Shown here: one piece after another, positions 49,079 through 61,429 of the stretch | How the letters are laid out: each line of letters begins with the position of its first letter | How positions within the stretch are numbered: the stretch's first letter is position 1 | Source of the DNA: Emydura subglobosa | Lineage: Eukaryota > Chordata > Testudines > Chelidae | DNA length: 64,000 nt | Direction: 5' to 3' | Assembly (NCBI GenBank): GCA_007922225.1 | Contig: ML679960.1 | Coordinates: 3,238,032-3,302,031, forward strand | Position numbers and translations under genes: made by a program | The notes under the pieces: generated by a model | Databases searched by the model: none | The model's input: only the letters and a program-made list of their open reading frames with translations | What the model was told of the DNA's origin: nothing

Positions 49079-52000
49079 AGGCACAGCGTGCTGGAAGAGC
49101 CAGTGAGAGAGGTAACATTGCAATGGCTGCTCCAGAGCCTGTGCAACTGCAAACAACTCCCCCACCCGCCCCAGGAATCAGGAGAAATGCTGAATGTGCC
49201 TGGGAAAAGTTCAAACACCAATTTGAGCTGCTTATGAAAGCCACAGGGGCAAATAAGTTAAAGGATGAGCAAAAGATTTATTCTGCTCTTAACAGTGGCA
49301 GGCTCAGCAGCTTTCGATTTCTACAATGCATTTCATGAAGATGGTGGTGGGGAGAAGGAGGACAGCTTTGCAGAAATAACAAAGATCATTGTGTCCCTAG
49401 AAAAAAAGTTACTTTTGAAAGATATATGGTCAGGATGAGAACACAGAACGAAGGGGAAACAATAGAGGAGTTTGTCACAGACGTAAAACTAAAGTCAGTC
49501 CTGCGATTGTAGAATATTAAAAGACCCTCTCATTAAAGACCAGGTTGTCTTGGGGAGTAACAATAACAAAGTCCATAAATGGTTACTGAGGAAGATAGAT
49601 CTGATATTAGAAAGGGCAATATGTATAGGCCAAGCAGCAGAACAAACAGAAACATAAAGAAAAAGCCAAGAGTAAGGCACAGAGCATATGTCCGTGAATA
49701 CCATAGGCAAACCAGCAAGGAAAAAGTTCAGACACTAAATAAGCCAAGGGTAGAAAAATAGAAAGCAGAAAACAATGCCAGTGATGTGGCAACCAGTATG
49801 AGTACAGGAAATAGCCAACATTCAGCCAAATAAACACAGCCATTATGCTAAAATGTGCAGAGAAAACAGGAAAGTGCATGCATTAAGTGCAGAAAGGGAT
49901 TCCTCAAAGAAGAGAGAGAGCTGTTCTTAAGTACAATCATGGAGGTGAGCTGAAAACGCAAAAGACTGGCTAATGTGCACAAAATGGCATATACGTGACA
50001 TACGATATAAGCAGTGGGACACAAGAAAATACCAAACAGAAACTGAAATAGAGAGCTATAAAGGAGCACATATAAGGGGATAAGTCAAAAGTATCCATGA
50101 AGGACTATAATGGAGGAACAATTCTAGTATTCAGAGAATGCCAGTGACCCTTAAAAACAAAGGGAAAATGATAAAACGAGCATTTGTGGTGGTACACAGA
50201 GTCAAGTAACCAGTTGTGGGCCTACACATGTGAGGTGCTTGTCTAATTAAGAGGATGTTTACCACAGAGAGAGAGAAAGACAACAAAGAACCTGATATGA
50301 AAGTATGAACAGCATCATATGAAGATATATTCACAGGAAATGGGTGCCTGCCAGTAACATACAATATATGGCTAAGAGAAGATGCAGAACCTGCGGGACA
50401 TGCTACACAAAAAGTTCCGCAAGCTTTAAGAAGAGAATAGAAGAGAAGCTGCAAAACACGACAGTCAATGGCATCAGATGGGGAATAGAAGAACCAAAGG
50501 GAAAAGGAGGAGGATGTGTATGGACCCTAAAGAGCTGAGCAAAACCATAAAAACAGAACACTTTCACTTGTCCATGAGACATGAACTGCTATCTGAGATG
50601 GCAGGAACCAAATTCTTCAGCAAATGAGATGCATCAGCAAGATTTTGGCAGATCCCCTTGGATACTGAGAGCTCCAGGATCTGCACTTTCAATATACCAT
50701 TTGGCAGATACTGTTTCCCAAGACTGCTTTTCAGAATATGTTTGGCTTCAGCAGTATTTCACCATACAGTGAGCCAGATGCTAGAGGGTCTAACAGGCAT
50801 GAAAGTGTACATGGATGGCATAATAATTTGGGGCAACATTGCCACTAGGAACAACTAACGAGAGTAGTGGTATTTGCAATTGATATTTGTGATAGCCCAG
50901 GTCTTGAACCCAGGTCTGGGAGTGCCCAGATAACTGCCTCACCCTAGCCTCCACCCAACATTGCTGAAACCTGCTAGGAGATGCTAGCAGGACGACAGCC
51001 TCAGCCAAAGCACCACCCACCAGAGCCCTGTCTGGAGGATCGCCCAGCTCCACTGATCGGTCCCACAACACTGTTTACAGCCAGAAGGAGGCACAGAAAG
51101 TTGTCTGAGCAACTAAGGGATTTCCCGTTGTGGCTGCATTGAACCCACCTTGTGCCTGCTTCCTGCATCCAATCCTGTTCCTGATTCCTGCTCTTCTCCC
51201 AGGCTCCTGCCTTACCTCTGCCTTCGCTCCTGTTCCCAATGTGCTCCTGCTCTGTGCCTGATCCTTGCCTCTCCTCCAGTTCCTGCCCTTCCACCTCACT
51301 TCCAACCATCAGTCCTGGCTCTGACCCAGTCTCTGACTTCTTATTGACTCTGACTTGACTCTTGGCTCTGGCATTTGGTATCTGACCTCAGCTCTGATCC
51401 TCAGCTTTGATTCCTGGCTCTGACTGTGGCTTGATCCCAGACACTTGACTCTGCTGCTGACCTTCAGCTCCGTTCCCCAATCTGAATGCCTGCTCCACCC
51501 ACAAGACCTGATTCCTGCTCTGACTACTAGGCCAGACCACCTACATCCCAGTCCATAATACTAATAACCTTAAATGATTAAGTCCAAATGTCAATTTCAA
51601 ATTTACCTAAGACAGCTCATCCACAATGTCACCCAATGGGCATAGGTTCCACAGCTGGACAGCAGAAACTGATCACAAACCACTGATTGCAATACAAAAA
51701 AAAAAGGGGACTTGAAGAAGCACCACCCAGGACACAGCACAGCAACTACTTTTGACAATACAGAATGCAACCCTGGAGTTCCAAACCTGGATGCCACTTA
51801 GTGATGGCAGACACACTCAAAGAGCATATGATCCTTCTGTCAGCACACAGCCTGATGATTTGGAACAAGGAGTCTACATACATGTGAATATGATAAGAAT
51901 CATGTGCTGTATCCCCAGGCCTTTGGGATGAATTGGAGACAGAAACAGCTAAAGGAGAAATGCTGCAAGTAGTGATACAAGCAATAAGTGAGGAGGAGGG

Positions 52001-52955
52001 GGGAACAAAACATTCCCCATCTGTCTAGTCCCACTGCAAAATGAGCTTTCCATGAGCTTCAGAGTGCTCTTAAAGGGGACACAGATTGCGATTCCCACAA
52101 TGATGAGAAAGGAAATATTGGAATAAATAAATACATGAAGGACACCTGGGAATGACCAAATCAAAAAGGAGAGCTAGAGAAGCTATATTCTGGGTACAGA
52201 TGAATAGTTACATCAAAGATATGGTGAACAGGTGTGGAACATGTCAGAAGTACAGAGATTCCCAGCAGAAAGAACCAATGATACCGCACAAGCAACTTGC
52301 AATTTCATGGGACAAAGTTTGAACTGACAAGTTGAGTGTCAGTGGGAAGACATGATCACTTAGTTATAATAGACTACCTTCCCAATTTCTGAGAAGCAGT
52401 TACACTTGAATATACCACAGCAGCAACAGCTGTCAGGTACAGTAACTGTGTTAGTACATCATGGAATTCCAAGAACAGAAATAACTGACTACCGGCTACA
52501 GTTCAAAAATAGGGAATTGCTGGACTTTGCTAAACTTATGACTTTCATCATAAACCATCTAGTCCCAGATATCCTCCCCCAATGGATTAGCTGAATATTG
52601 AGTACATATTGTGAGGAACTTGCTCAAAAAAAGCAATGGATACAAGAGAAGAACCATATTTAGCACTACTCAACTACAGAGTTACATGCCTACCAAATGG
52701 AAATAATTCACAGATTGCCCCCGTTATTGATCATGAGACAAAACAGCCTGTTATAGACAAAGACTTACCTAAAGAGGGTATGCAATACAACAGATCAGGA
52801 AGACTGTTGAAATGCCCAAAGAGACTGATGGAGACACGTTAAGGCTGTGTTAAAGCAACCTGAAGGGCTGTTAACTCGGTTGTTGCATTTGTTATAGGTT
52901 GTTAGATTAATTTAATAGAGGTTTAGTTAAGTAAAGGGGTCTAAAAAAGGGCAGC
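49079..52955 (+). pseudogene. Decayed gag-pol of Ty3/gypsy element B
   Basis: A gag start is readable at 49123 (MAAPEPVQLQ, then WEKFKHQFELLMKATGANK), with more gag near 49437-49500 (GETIEEFVTDVKLKS) and zinc-knuckle remnants near 49845-49900. RT text is poor: near 50640-50830 the pieces IPFGRYCFPR and KVYMDGIIIWG correspond to the palm and its catalytic neighbourhood, with a single D where YVDD is expected. An MADTL box near 51804 corresponds to the RNase H/integrase junction. Integrase remnants run about 52150-52840. Stops and deletions throughout make it dead. 50880-51560 looks like a later insertion. Confidence 0.75.
50880..51560. repeat. Pyrimidine-rich repeat inserted in element B
   Basis: From about 51130 the sequence consists of degenerate TGACTCTGG-, CCTGCTC- and CTCAGCT-type units, giving spurious open frames on both strands. 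It interrupts the gypsy reading, which resumes near 51600. It could be an LTR or a tandem array of an unnamed family. Confidence 0.45.
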
Positions 52956-53175
52956 TGTGCTATAAAGTACTCCAGGAAGTGTAGAAATGCCACACTTCCT
53001 GTACACTCTAGATGCAGTCTTTGGTTTCATGTACCACTTCCTGCTGGGTTAGACTCAGAAACAAGGAAGCCTAGGACAGAGCAGTAGAAAGTTTACCTCA
53101 TTTCTGTACATATCATTTCGGTTCATGACAATAAGTTTATCTGCAGACTGGTCTGCTCATCAGTACGATACTGCA
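52956..53175 (+). repeat. 3' LTR of Ty3/gypsy element B (220 bp)
   Basis: It begins TGTGCTATAAAG right after a purine run and the GCAGC at 52951-52955, and ends GATACTGCA. I found no matching target duplication next to the two LTRs (GTGAT against GCTCT), so decay or LTR recombination is possible. Confidence 0.85.
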
Positions 53176-54049
53176 GCTCTATAGGCTACTCGGACTTAGG
53201 AAGCATGAAACACACAGACCCCAACTGTGAGGCCCCAACCCAACAGCATGGTGAGTGTCCAGCAGGGGGGAGCTCTACAAGGGCTGAGGTAATATGCTTA
53301 CGTGGCACTCTCCTGAATTGGGGTGATAGTGCTTTCTTGGAAGCACTGCAGCTCGGTTGTGACTTTAAGGCCCTGTCCTCTATGCAAGGGGCACTCACAA
53401 CAGCAGTCCTGTTGTCTGAGGTATGCAGGGTATACTTACTCTTGTTTTCTTCCCAGAGGGCAGGAGTCCACAAAGGACATGAGGAGGTACTGGCAGGAAA
53501 CAAAGCCGTTTCCCTCCACACTGGCCATAGAGTGAGGTTATAGCACACTGAGGGCAGCTATCTGCTCCATCACCCCCATGTATATGGAGCAGCACTGGGA
53601 GACTCTGTATCTTCCAGAGACACAATCCTCCCATGCGCTTCCTGGAGGGGACCAGCTCTGCACTGCACCTTCCAAAGATTTAAAAGCCACATGCTAACAT
53701 ATGGTGATCTGAAACAGTTAAATGCAATGCAGAATAACTTTAAGTTTCAATTAGTAACTCACACTGAATTATCCTTAATTATTAAAGGAAGAACGTTATC
53801 CATATTATAAATGTTACATGAGTAAACCAGGAATTTGAATAAGAGAAAACTATTCATTGCTTTATGAACACAAAGAGAGAGGGATACAAATCCACAGGAT
53901 GTCCCAGAGCATTAGAATTTGCAGCCTCATCTCCAAGATGAATGACATGCAAAAGCATGCGTATCTAAACTGCGTCTGTTCTTAATTACTCTGCCTCTGA
54001 GGAGATGTGTGTATGTTGTTTATTCCAGGGAAAGCTGGCCCAAGATATT
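53176..54049. other. Non-coding, somewhat GC-rich stretch
   Basis: Two overlapping opposed ORFs of 112 (53205-53543, +) and 120 codons (53186-53548, -) exist. Neither shows a domain, and neither has recognisable splice or promoter context; a chance product of composition is likelier than a gene. Confidence 0.45.
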
Positions 54050-54180
54050 TAACAATAATACTTAGCACTTATATGACAATTTTCATCTGCAAATCCTTTA
54101 CAAACATCAGCTATCAGTGAGAAAATAAATATTATCATCGCAACTGTAAAGATGGGGAAACTGAGACATAGCAGGTAAGG
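54050..54180 (+). mobile_element. L2-type LINE 3' end relic
   Basis: CAATAATACTTAGCACTTAT, then TTTTCATCTGCAAATCCTTT, ACAAACATCAGCTATCAGTG and AGATGGGGAAACTGAGACAT follow the order of the conserved L2 3' end. Confidence 0.75.
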
Positions 54181-55319
54181 CCCAGATCGATACCCTTACT
54201 CACATTAAGTGTCATCTTATTCTGCAACCAGTTACTTGGAAACCATTGAGACTAACAATGGAGAAAGGCACTACTCCGCCAGCACAAAGCTTGTTCTATC
54301 TAGCCCTGAGGGACTTTTCCCAGATCACAGGAGACACTGTGAGAACTAGGATTTATCTTGGGAGTTCCTATCTCTCAGAGAGACCACTTCTCTCTATCTC
54401 AGTAACTTGTTCCTCATATGTTTCTGTGGGATGGTAGCCTAGAACATATGGCTAAAACATCATATTTTTGGGTGAACCATGTTCCATTTTATTGTCTTTG
54501 AACACAAGTATATTTGGCATCTGCATCTGACCTAATACAGTTTTTCTAAGATGGAAAATTTCCCAAATCATCAAACTTCTCAAACTTTCTCTCACATTAA
54601 GGAAAATTATTGCTGTGGGAATTTTTGTTTTCTTAAAATAATTATTTAGCATTTGGTGTCTTTAACATACTTCAGTAGAACAGGCAAAAAAAAAGAATAG
54701 CGCTTTATTATGCAATTGTTTACTGCAGAGGTGAAAGCTGCAGTGCGGCAATACTTTTCATAGCAACTTTGAATTCTTCTCCACAGACTCACAGAGCCAG
54801 ATCTTCACATTTACTTTGCTGCCATAGAGCTACAGGTCCTGGCTAACCCTTATATAGCTGTGCAGAGCTGGGGGGGGAGGGGTGAATAAGGACCCTCTCC
54901 CCCTTGCATGACCCATATAGGGGCTGTACAGAACTGCAGACCCTCCCACCTAGACTATTGGAGGGAGTAGCTGCTTCCATCCCTCATTTTGTACCGTTCT
55001 AGTCCTTGAACTGGGAGTTACGATAAAAGGGATCTCTCTTTTTCTGGTCTAGAAACTCAAAGCAATCACATTTAGTGTGGCTACAGAGAGGGCAAATGAA
55101 AGCTTTCCATCACAATGATTCAATTTCATACAAACACTTCTTTTTATCAGAAGCTACTTTCTTAACCCTTTCTTAGACTTTAGCATGTTAAAAGAGCTAA
55201 CAATGACAGTAAAGAAATACATCCCACATATACCCAGGCTGCACAGCCAAGCAGTCACATAGAACCTTGGAGAGCCAATTACTAAGTACTCCTACAATAC
55301 ACGTTTGAATTAATTAATT
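54181..55319. other. Non-coding stretch, nothing recognised
   Basis: No domain-bearing ORF or named repeat was seen. Confidence 0.5.
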
Positions 55320-55450
55320 TCTCTTATATCCTATATTCCTGACCTGAAGAAGGAGCTCTGTGACGCTTGAAAGTTTGTAACTTCCGCCAACAGAAGTTAG
55401 TCCAATAAAAGACATTACCTCACCCGCCTTGCCTCTCTCTTATACCCTAT
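55320..55450 (+). mobile_element. Short retroelement-like insertion (55335-55435) with hammerhead core boxes, in a 15-bp target duplication
   Basis: TCTCTTATATCCTAT at 55320-55334 recurs at 55436-55450 with one mismatch, bracketing 101 inserted bases. The insert has CTGAAGA (a perfect CUGANGA box) at 55344-55350 and GAAA at 55369-55372, with AGGAGC and GCTT between them able to pair partly as stem II. It goes on to CCAATAAAAGACATTACCTC, text typical of a reptile repeat family. The family copies I recall have a full GAGCT/AGCTC stem at this point. Core boxes are kept but the stem is weakened here, so activity is doubtful. This family differs in sequence from the insertion at 45470. Confidence 0.65.
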
Positions 55451-55621
55451 CCTTATCTTTTGTGATTGAACACTCACATATTCAGACAGGTTGTTTTAGC
55501 CTGTGGCACCCTGAAATTTCTGCACTGTGATGAGGCAGGGCATTCATCTGGACAGTCCTGTTTTTGTGTGGTTTGCCCCTGTCTGGTACTGATATATGTG
55601 GTTTTGTTCAGTATCACAGAT

Positions 55622-55693
55622 GGAGGACGCCATTTTGCCCTGGCTGGCATGACCTCTCACCTGGGGCAAAACACTCTTCAAATGGCATCCTCC
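55622..55693. repeat. 72-bp foldback with GGAGGACGCCATTTT arms
   Basis: GGAGGACGCCATTTTGCCC is inverted at the right as GGGCAAAA followed by AAATGGCATCCTCC, so two arm pairs nest around a TGGCTGGCATGACC loop region. The open frame at 55466-55810 passes through it and is not convincing as a gene. Confidence 0.6.
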
Positions 55694-57886
55694 GTGCAGT
55701 GTGACCTTACACACATGGTGCATGCGAGATCACATCAGCAGCAGTGGAGTCACATAACTGAGGGCAGGCCCACGCCTTTCCCAGAAGTACCAAAATGTCC
55801 GGTATTCTGAGGATGCATCTGTGACCACCCTGACTGTGATATTATGAACATTTCCAAAGGATTCCAATGCCTTAGAATGAAAAGCTTTGTACTACAAATT
55901 CTGTTTTGTCCAAATTAGTTTTACAGTTTAAAAACTGTTATCCAGTTTTTAAAATGGATCTATCCATCTTAAAATCTTGAACAGTGATTAATTCCTTTCT
56001 TACTAGTCTATAAACAATGGAAATCATCTCCATTTTTTTCTACAGTTAACCCCCTCTTTTAACAGTTCTCTGTGGTCCTGTAGCAATGCACAGTGAGAAG
56101 ATTCCCTCCCTAGGTACCACGGCAACTGGCATATTCTACCTGATTGAATTAGGTAGAAATGGGAAGGGAGAGTATTTTCCTCTAGACAGGAATAACCTAG
56201 GGAGAAGAAAGAAAACTCCATGAATTTCACCCGGGAATTTCCTCTCAGTTCTTCCATCAAAAGAATGGGACATGGTTTGCTCCTCCACAGAGGAAGCAGG
56301 GGTTCTCGCAGAGGCAATGTGTGGGGGCCATGTAGGGTCATGTCTACCCCTTCCCCCCCCCCCCCCCGATTTGCTGCTTGGCTGGTACTGAGCATGCTCA
56401 GTAACACTGCTGAAGCCGGATGCCCTCACTCTGCCCCCCTACACACACACTATCGGCAGGCAGGGTCATCTCTGTCTTGGTGTGGGTTGGCCTGTAGGTA
56501 GGAACAAAGCTGAGTTGGGGGAGGGAGTGTGGCGACATCCTCACTTTATATAGTCCAAGAAGGGCTACCCAAAAATGTAGTTCTTGTATTCAGGGCAATG
56601 CAGAGGCCATGATTAATTACTCCCTCGGGTGGGGGATAAAGGGTTAGAAAAGTAAACAGGAGTCATGGCTCTGCTTTCCCAAGTACCAGTAGGCCAAGCT
56701 GGCCAGCCTGGTGGAAGGAGAAAGTTGCACCCTTAAAGAGGTGTAGCAATTTGTGCCTATGCAGAGTGCACAGTCAAGCCTTTATCCTGCAGGGAAAGCA
56801 CCAGTGGCAAAAGGTATCCTCCCTTGCTTCTGATCTGCTCCACAGTCCCACTGACTCCTACAAACAAGGCTCCTATAGGAACCATACTTCTTGGATTTTT
56901 CCCTACAACAGCTTCCCCTAGAAACCTCCCTAGACTGGGTTTCCATAGCACAGAGGAAGAAAATAGCTTAGGTTAATACATCCTGAGGACCTGGAGGGAG
57001 TTCAACTACCCCACCCTCATCCTGCCCCCTCCCCCCCCACACACACACTTTGCTAGGTAGAAAGGGAATCTCACACAGTTTCCCCTAGTGAGGTCTTCCA
57101 CAGCACTCATATGGAACCCCCCCCCATCGACCCCGCACACATATACATCTCCTATGCTGCAGGGGGCTGATCAAATTGATAGGCACAGAGATTAGGCTGA
57201 GGGTTTGTTTTTGAATATTTGTGAAGCCTTATCAGAAAACGCTTTAATTAGCAGTCTTGTGTCACTGAGTCTGTGACTCCTGCAAGCATGTCCGAATCTA
57301 CAGCATATGTGAGCTCTAACTGAATGGGCACTGACACAAAGACCCTATAGGTTAAAAGCTTGCCATCTACTGCATGAATTGTCACATGGTCCTCGGTACG
57401 GTTGTCAAATTTTAGATAGAAATCTATGAGAATCAATAAGTCTGAACTTTATGTGACATTAAACTGGTCTGTTTCTGAAACTTTCTACCATATATGGTAC
57501 TACTGCAAAAGAAAACACCACGTGCAGTTAATGTAGTCTCTGTAAAACTCCCATGTTACTAATTAATTTAATAAATTACCAAGCAACCTGAATTTTGCTT
57601 ACAAAACAAGCACAAGTTGGCATCAAACCCAGGACAAAGCCTCCGGTGCTGTTAATTCACAAATTTATATTTTAATCCAGTATTGATTTGAGAGTTTCTC
57701 TCCAGGCTGCAAGAATTTAAAATTGTTTCACCTCTTTCTCTTGGTACCTAGCAACAAAAAAAATCTTAATTCATTAATAAAATCATATACAAACCATGCT
57801 ATATACATGCACATAAACATACTGCACAGTAATACACACAGTATTTATTTATACTCCGAACTCATCTATTTTAAATAGAAAAATAT

Positions 57887-57921
<35 letters not shown>

Positions 57922-60794
57922 AGTGTGTATATACATATGTATGGCATCTAGACACATATATAGTCTTTCATTAGTAGGGGGAAAACACATAATTAAAACG
58001 TAGAAACTGCACTTCAATTTAATTACAAAATAAAACACGTTTAAATTGGCAGCTGACAAATGGCAATGCTGAACTGAATTACATTATTCTAAATCATAGT
58101 ATAACGAGTATAGCAGGATCATAGTCCTCCTGTTTTGTTCCATCTTCTCTTGTAAGAACAGAGCGTGGTATTGGGAGGTGATGGGGATTGTTAAAACCAA
58201 CACACACACACACACACACCCCTTTTGCTTCCCGCAGTGCCGCAGAAGCTTTCCAAATGAAGAAGCTGTTTCCATGACACCAAACCCTTAATTTGAAACA
58301 TACATATAAACAGCCCAAGGAATATGATCGCACAATGCAGCATTTCATATTTATTTTATTCTTTCTAGCTTCAACTTTGGACAGAGACAGAGAATCCTCA
58401 TGAAATCCAACATAAAAGTTACTCATTATAACTGGCAATAGTCTCACCTTTACAATTTTACAAATCCTTGATTTTGTTCCCTATTAAATTTCCTGTCATG
58501 GTTAATAAATCTTTGGAAATATGAAACAAGACTAGTAGATTAGTTAGACTGCTTTGTGTATATGCCTTTTTCCCTTAGTCAAATTAGTCTATCGAGTGCT
58601 TATGGCTTTTATTCTGTGTAGTCTTAGCTCAATTTATTCTTTTCCTTAACATTTGTTTTTCTTCAGGAAGCTATTTTTTTTCTTTTTTTCCTCCTAGCAA
58701 GCTATTTTTTAGTCTTTTATCATTGCAAGCATCTAGCAAGAGCTAGGAAATGTAAATGTTTATCCTCCTTCATCTGAAAAGTAAATAAAGGAAAATCCTC
58801 CTCTGTACGGCATCTGTAATCATAAATATGCCCTCATAGGAAAGATATAACTTAAACTGAATTGCTAGCAACTGAATTACATTAATGCCAGCTCATTAAG
58901 TTATGAATCACATCCTACACCCCTAAATCTATTTTATTCTCTATTTCTTGAACTTGTTGACTTAATTATATAGTTTTGGTTTTTTAGAGAAAACATGTAG
59001 TGTAAATATTCTCTGTTTTAAAACATTGTAATCATTTGTTTTATAAATGGACAGGATTAAGAAGTAAAGAATAGGAATGAAGGTATGGGTAGGACTTCAT
59101 GCACACATAATATGCTCAGTATCACACAACTATATACAGTAAATGTATTGCATTGTCAGCAGCATCATGCAATAGCAGTCAAATATTATTCATGGCCTTA
59201 GCTTCATTAGCAAATCCAAGACACTTCCAGTATATACGCCCACACACACCGAGTAAAAACTGCTAGAGAAAGAATTTATCTCCTGAATTCATTATTCTAA
59301 ATTGCTCGGAATAACTATGATGGTTGAACATAGGATCCAATGCGCTCAGCTCACTACTCTTAGAAAAGTACAGTAGTTCAATTTCCAGCATGCAGATTAT
59401 GAACCATACTGTATCTGTAGTTCACCTTGCATTCCTAAATGTATATGGAGTATTTAAGGGAAAGTGGCATATTTACAGCTGTCTTCATTCATATGTTGAC
59501 TGTTGAATAGCAGCTATTACCTTTAGTCCATATGTTTCCCTGCCTTGGAAACCAGGGAGCAATGAAAGTTATAATATTATGAACTCATATTAATATGAGT
59601 GTTTGCAAATTGTTCCCAGAAAAGTGCTCAGGAGTCTGCACTGGATGAATCAGGCTATGCGGTATCAGATCCAACCCTCAAAGGTTTCATAATAAATAAT
59701 CCACAGATTCCTACATGCAAGAGAAAGGGTCATGGTCTGTGTCTATGTTGGAGGAAACAGCCTTGGCCACACTTGTGATGACAGCTGATTAAATAACATT
59801 CACAGAATCGAGTCAATGAATTTCAGGACTGATTAAAAATAAATTATTTGATTAATATCTGTTCATTATCCACTCAGTTCTCCTTGTGACATACTTCCCC
59901 CCAGAATGGGGCCTGATCCAAAGGTCAGTGAAGTCAATGAGAGTCTTTCTACTATGTCAATGGGCTTTGGATCATGCTCTCATCATATGAATGGCACAGA
60001 TGCAGTTGCATGCTCATCTGCAATGCATTCACAACACCTTATGGAAACAGCCAGGTTAGTAGTATTTCAGACTCCTGAATGCTGCTGAAAGATCACCAAG
60101 GTTGTAGAGATAAAACACAAAAGCAACCAGCAAAATATAATGAACAGCATTACATAGCTGAGCAACATTTGCTCTCAGGAAGATAAAACCTGGGTGCATT
60201 CATCCTGTACTAACACCTCCACGCGGTGGTTCCCCAGATCTCCTCACTCACAGGTCTCGCATCAGCCCAAATTCTCAAATCTGTCCACGCTGCACTCACA
60301 GCAGGACCCAAGAGGATGTGCAAAGATGACAGTGTCATCTTTCCGATTCCCCAACCCCCATGGCTGTTAAGACAGGTTCAGCTCCCAGCACAAATTACAG
60401 CCACTTGCAACAGTCCCCAGAGGCCATTCCAGCATAGCCAGAATGGCCAAAGTACAGCAGCGAACTCACTAAACCCCCTCTCTTTTTCATATGGCTTTAG
60501 CACTTCCTTACCCTGGGAGCCGTGAAGGGAGTGGCGTAGTTACCTACACAAGCTGTACAATATTTGGTGATTCCATTTCAGCAGAGGAATCCTCAGCCAG
60601 CCATGCAAGCTAGCATAAAGGCTGTTTTGTGATGCCAGAGCCTGATTGACTCCAAGGATTTGGCCCATTATGAATCAGCTTTCCAGCACCTGCCTAGGCT
60701 TGGGGCACAATTGCAAAGATTTCTAGGTTTTATTAAGCATTGCTACTCTTAGGTAACTAGTGACTGGTTTATTAATGGCCACCAAGGTGAGAAG
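55694..60794. other. Non-coding stretch with simple repeats
   Basis: It contains a C-run near 56352-56367, CA-rich patches near 57040 and 58199-58219, and a (TG)n then (TA)n block at about 57885-57920. ORFs of up to 127 codons (56024-56407 and 56136-56429, antisense) overlap each other and lack domains. AT-rich sequence at 58480-59300 has no recognised repeat. Confidence 0.5.
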
Positions 60795-60799
60795 GTTAA

Positions 60800-60965
60800 A
60801 AGGAGAGGAAGGATGGACAAGTGGTTAGGACCTTGGCCTGGGACCAACACCCAGGTTCAACTCTCTACTCCACCACTGACTTCCCATGTGACCTTCTGCA
60901 AGTCTCTTAGCCTCTCTGTGCCTCAGTTCTCCAAGTATGCCTGCCTCACAAAGATGTAGTAAGTA
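60800..60965 (+). mobile_element. MIR-type SINE, near full length
   Basis: The tRNA-like head has an A-box-like AGTGGTTAGGACCTTGGCCT and a B-box-like GGTTCAACTCT. The core follows (CACTGACTTCCCATGTGACC, CAAGTCTCTTAGCCTCTCTG, TGCCTCAGTT). The 3' tail is lost or decayed after about 60965. Confidence 0.85.
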
Positions 60966-61419
60966 GAGATGGGTGAAATTTGTCATCCAATTCTGAAGAT
61001 GGTTGTTGTCTGCTATCTTATATTTGAATGATTGTCTTGATTTTTCTCTAACAAATCTACTTGCTATATGAGTGTCACATTTGAGGAGAAATTTTGGTTT
61101 AATTTACATGTCCTGCTTATCTGCCTTTAGCCCCACTAGATATTTGTTGCTCCAATTCCCCTACGCATTGTCTGTCTGCTTACTTATCTATCTTTACACT
61201 ATGAACCCCTTGTGGCAAAGATGGTACCTTCTTCTATTTTTGGAAACCACCTACAGGGACTAAATTATAGCAGTTAAGTCAACCTGAATTGGCTTGTGGT
61301 GACTGTCAGATTTGGAATAATCATTGTCAGATATTCTCGTCCTTGGATGTAGATATCCAGTTTTACAATTTCAAAGGAAAAAGAAACAGGGAAGCAGTAG
61401 GGAGCATTAGATCAAAGTT
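60966..61419. other. Non-coding stretch, nothing recognised
   Basis: AT-rich, with no domain-bearing ORF. Confidence 0.5.
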
Positions 61420-61429
61420 TGGGAACTGT

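Noticed and set aside
53186..53548. Opposed ORFs of 120 and 112 codons as possible genes
   Set aside because: They overlap each other on opposite strands, show no domain and follow a GC-rich patch; chance is more likely.
55466..55810. 114-codon forward ORF
   Set aside because: It runs through a foldback repeat and has no domain or start context to support it.
56024..56501. ORFs of 93-127 codons on both strands
   Set aside because: They overlap in several frames around a poly-C run and show no recognisable domain.
60800..60965. Possible tRNA gene from the A-box and B-box-like words
   Set aside because: The order and the following core are those of a MIR SINE, and no cloverleaf could be drawn.
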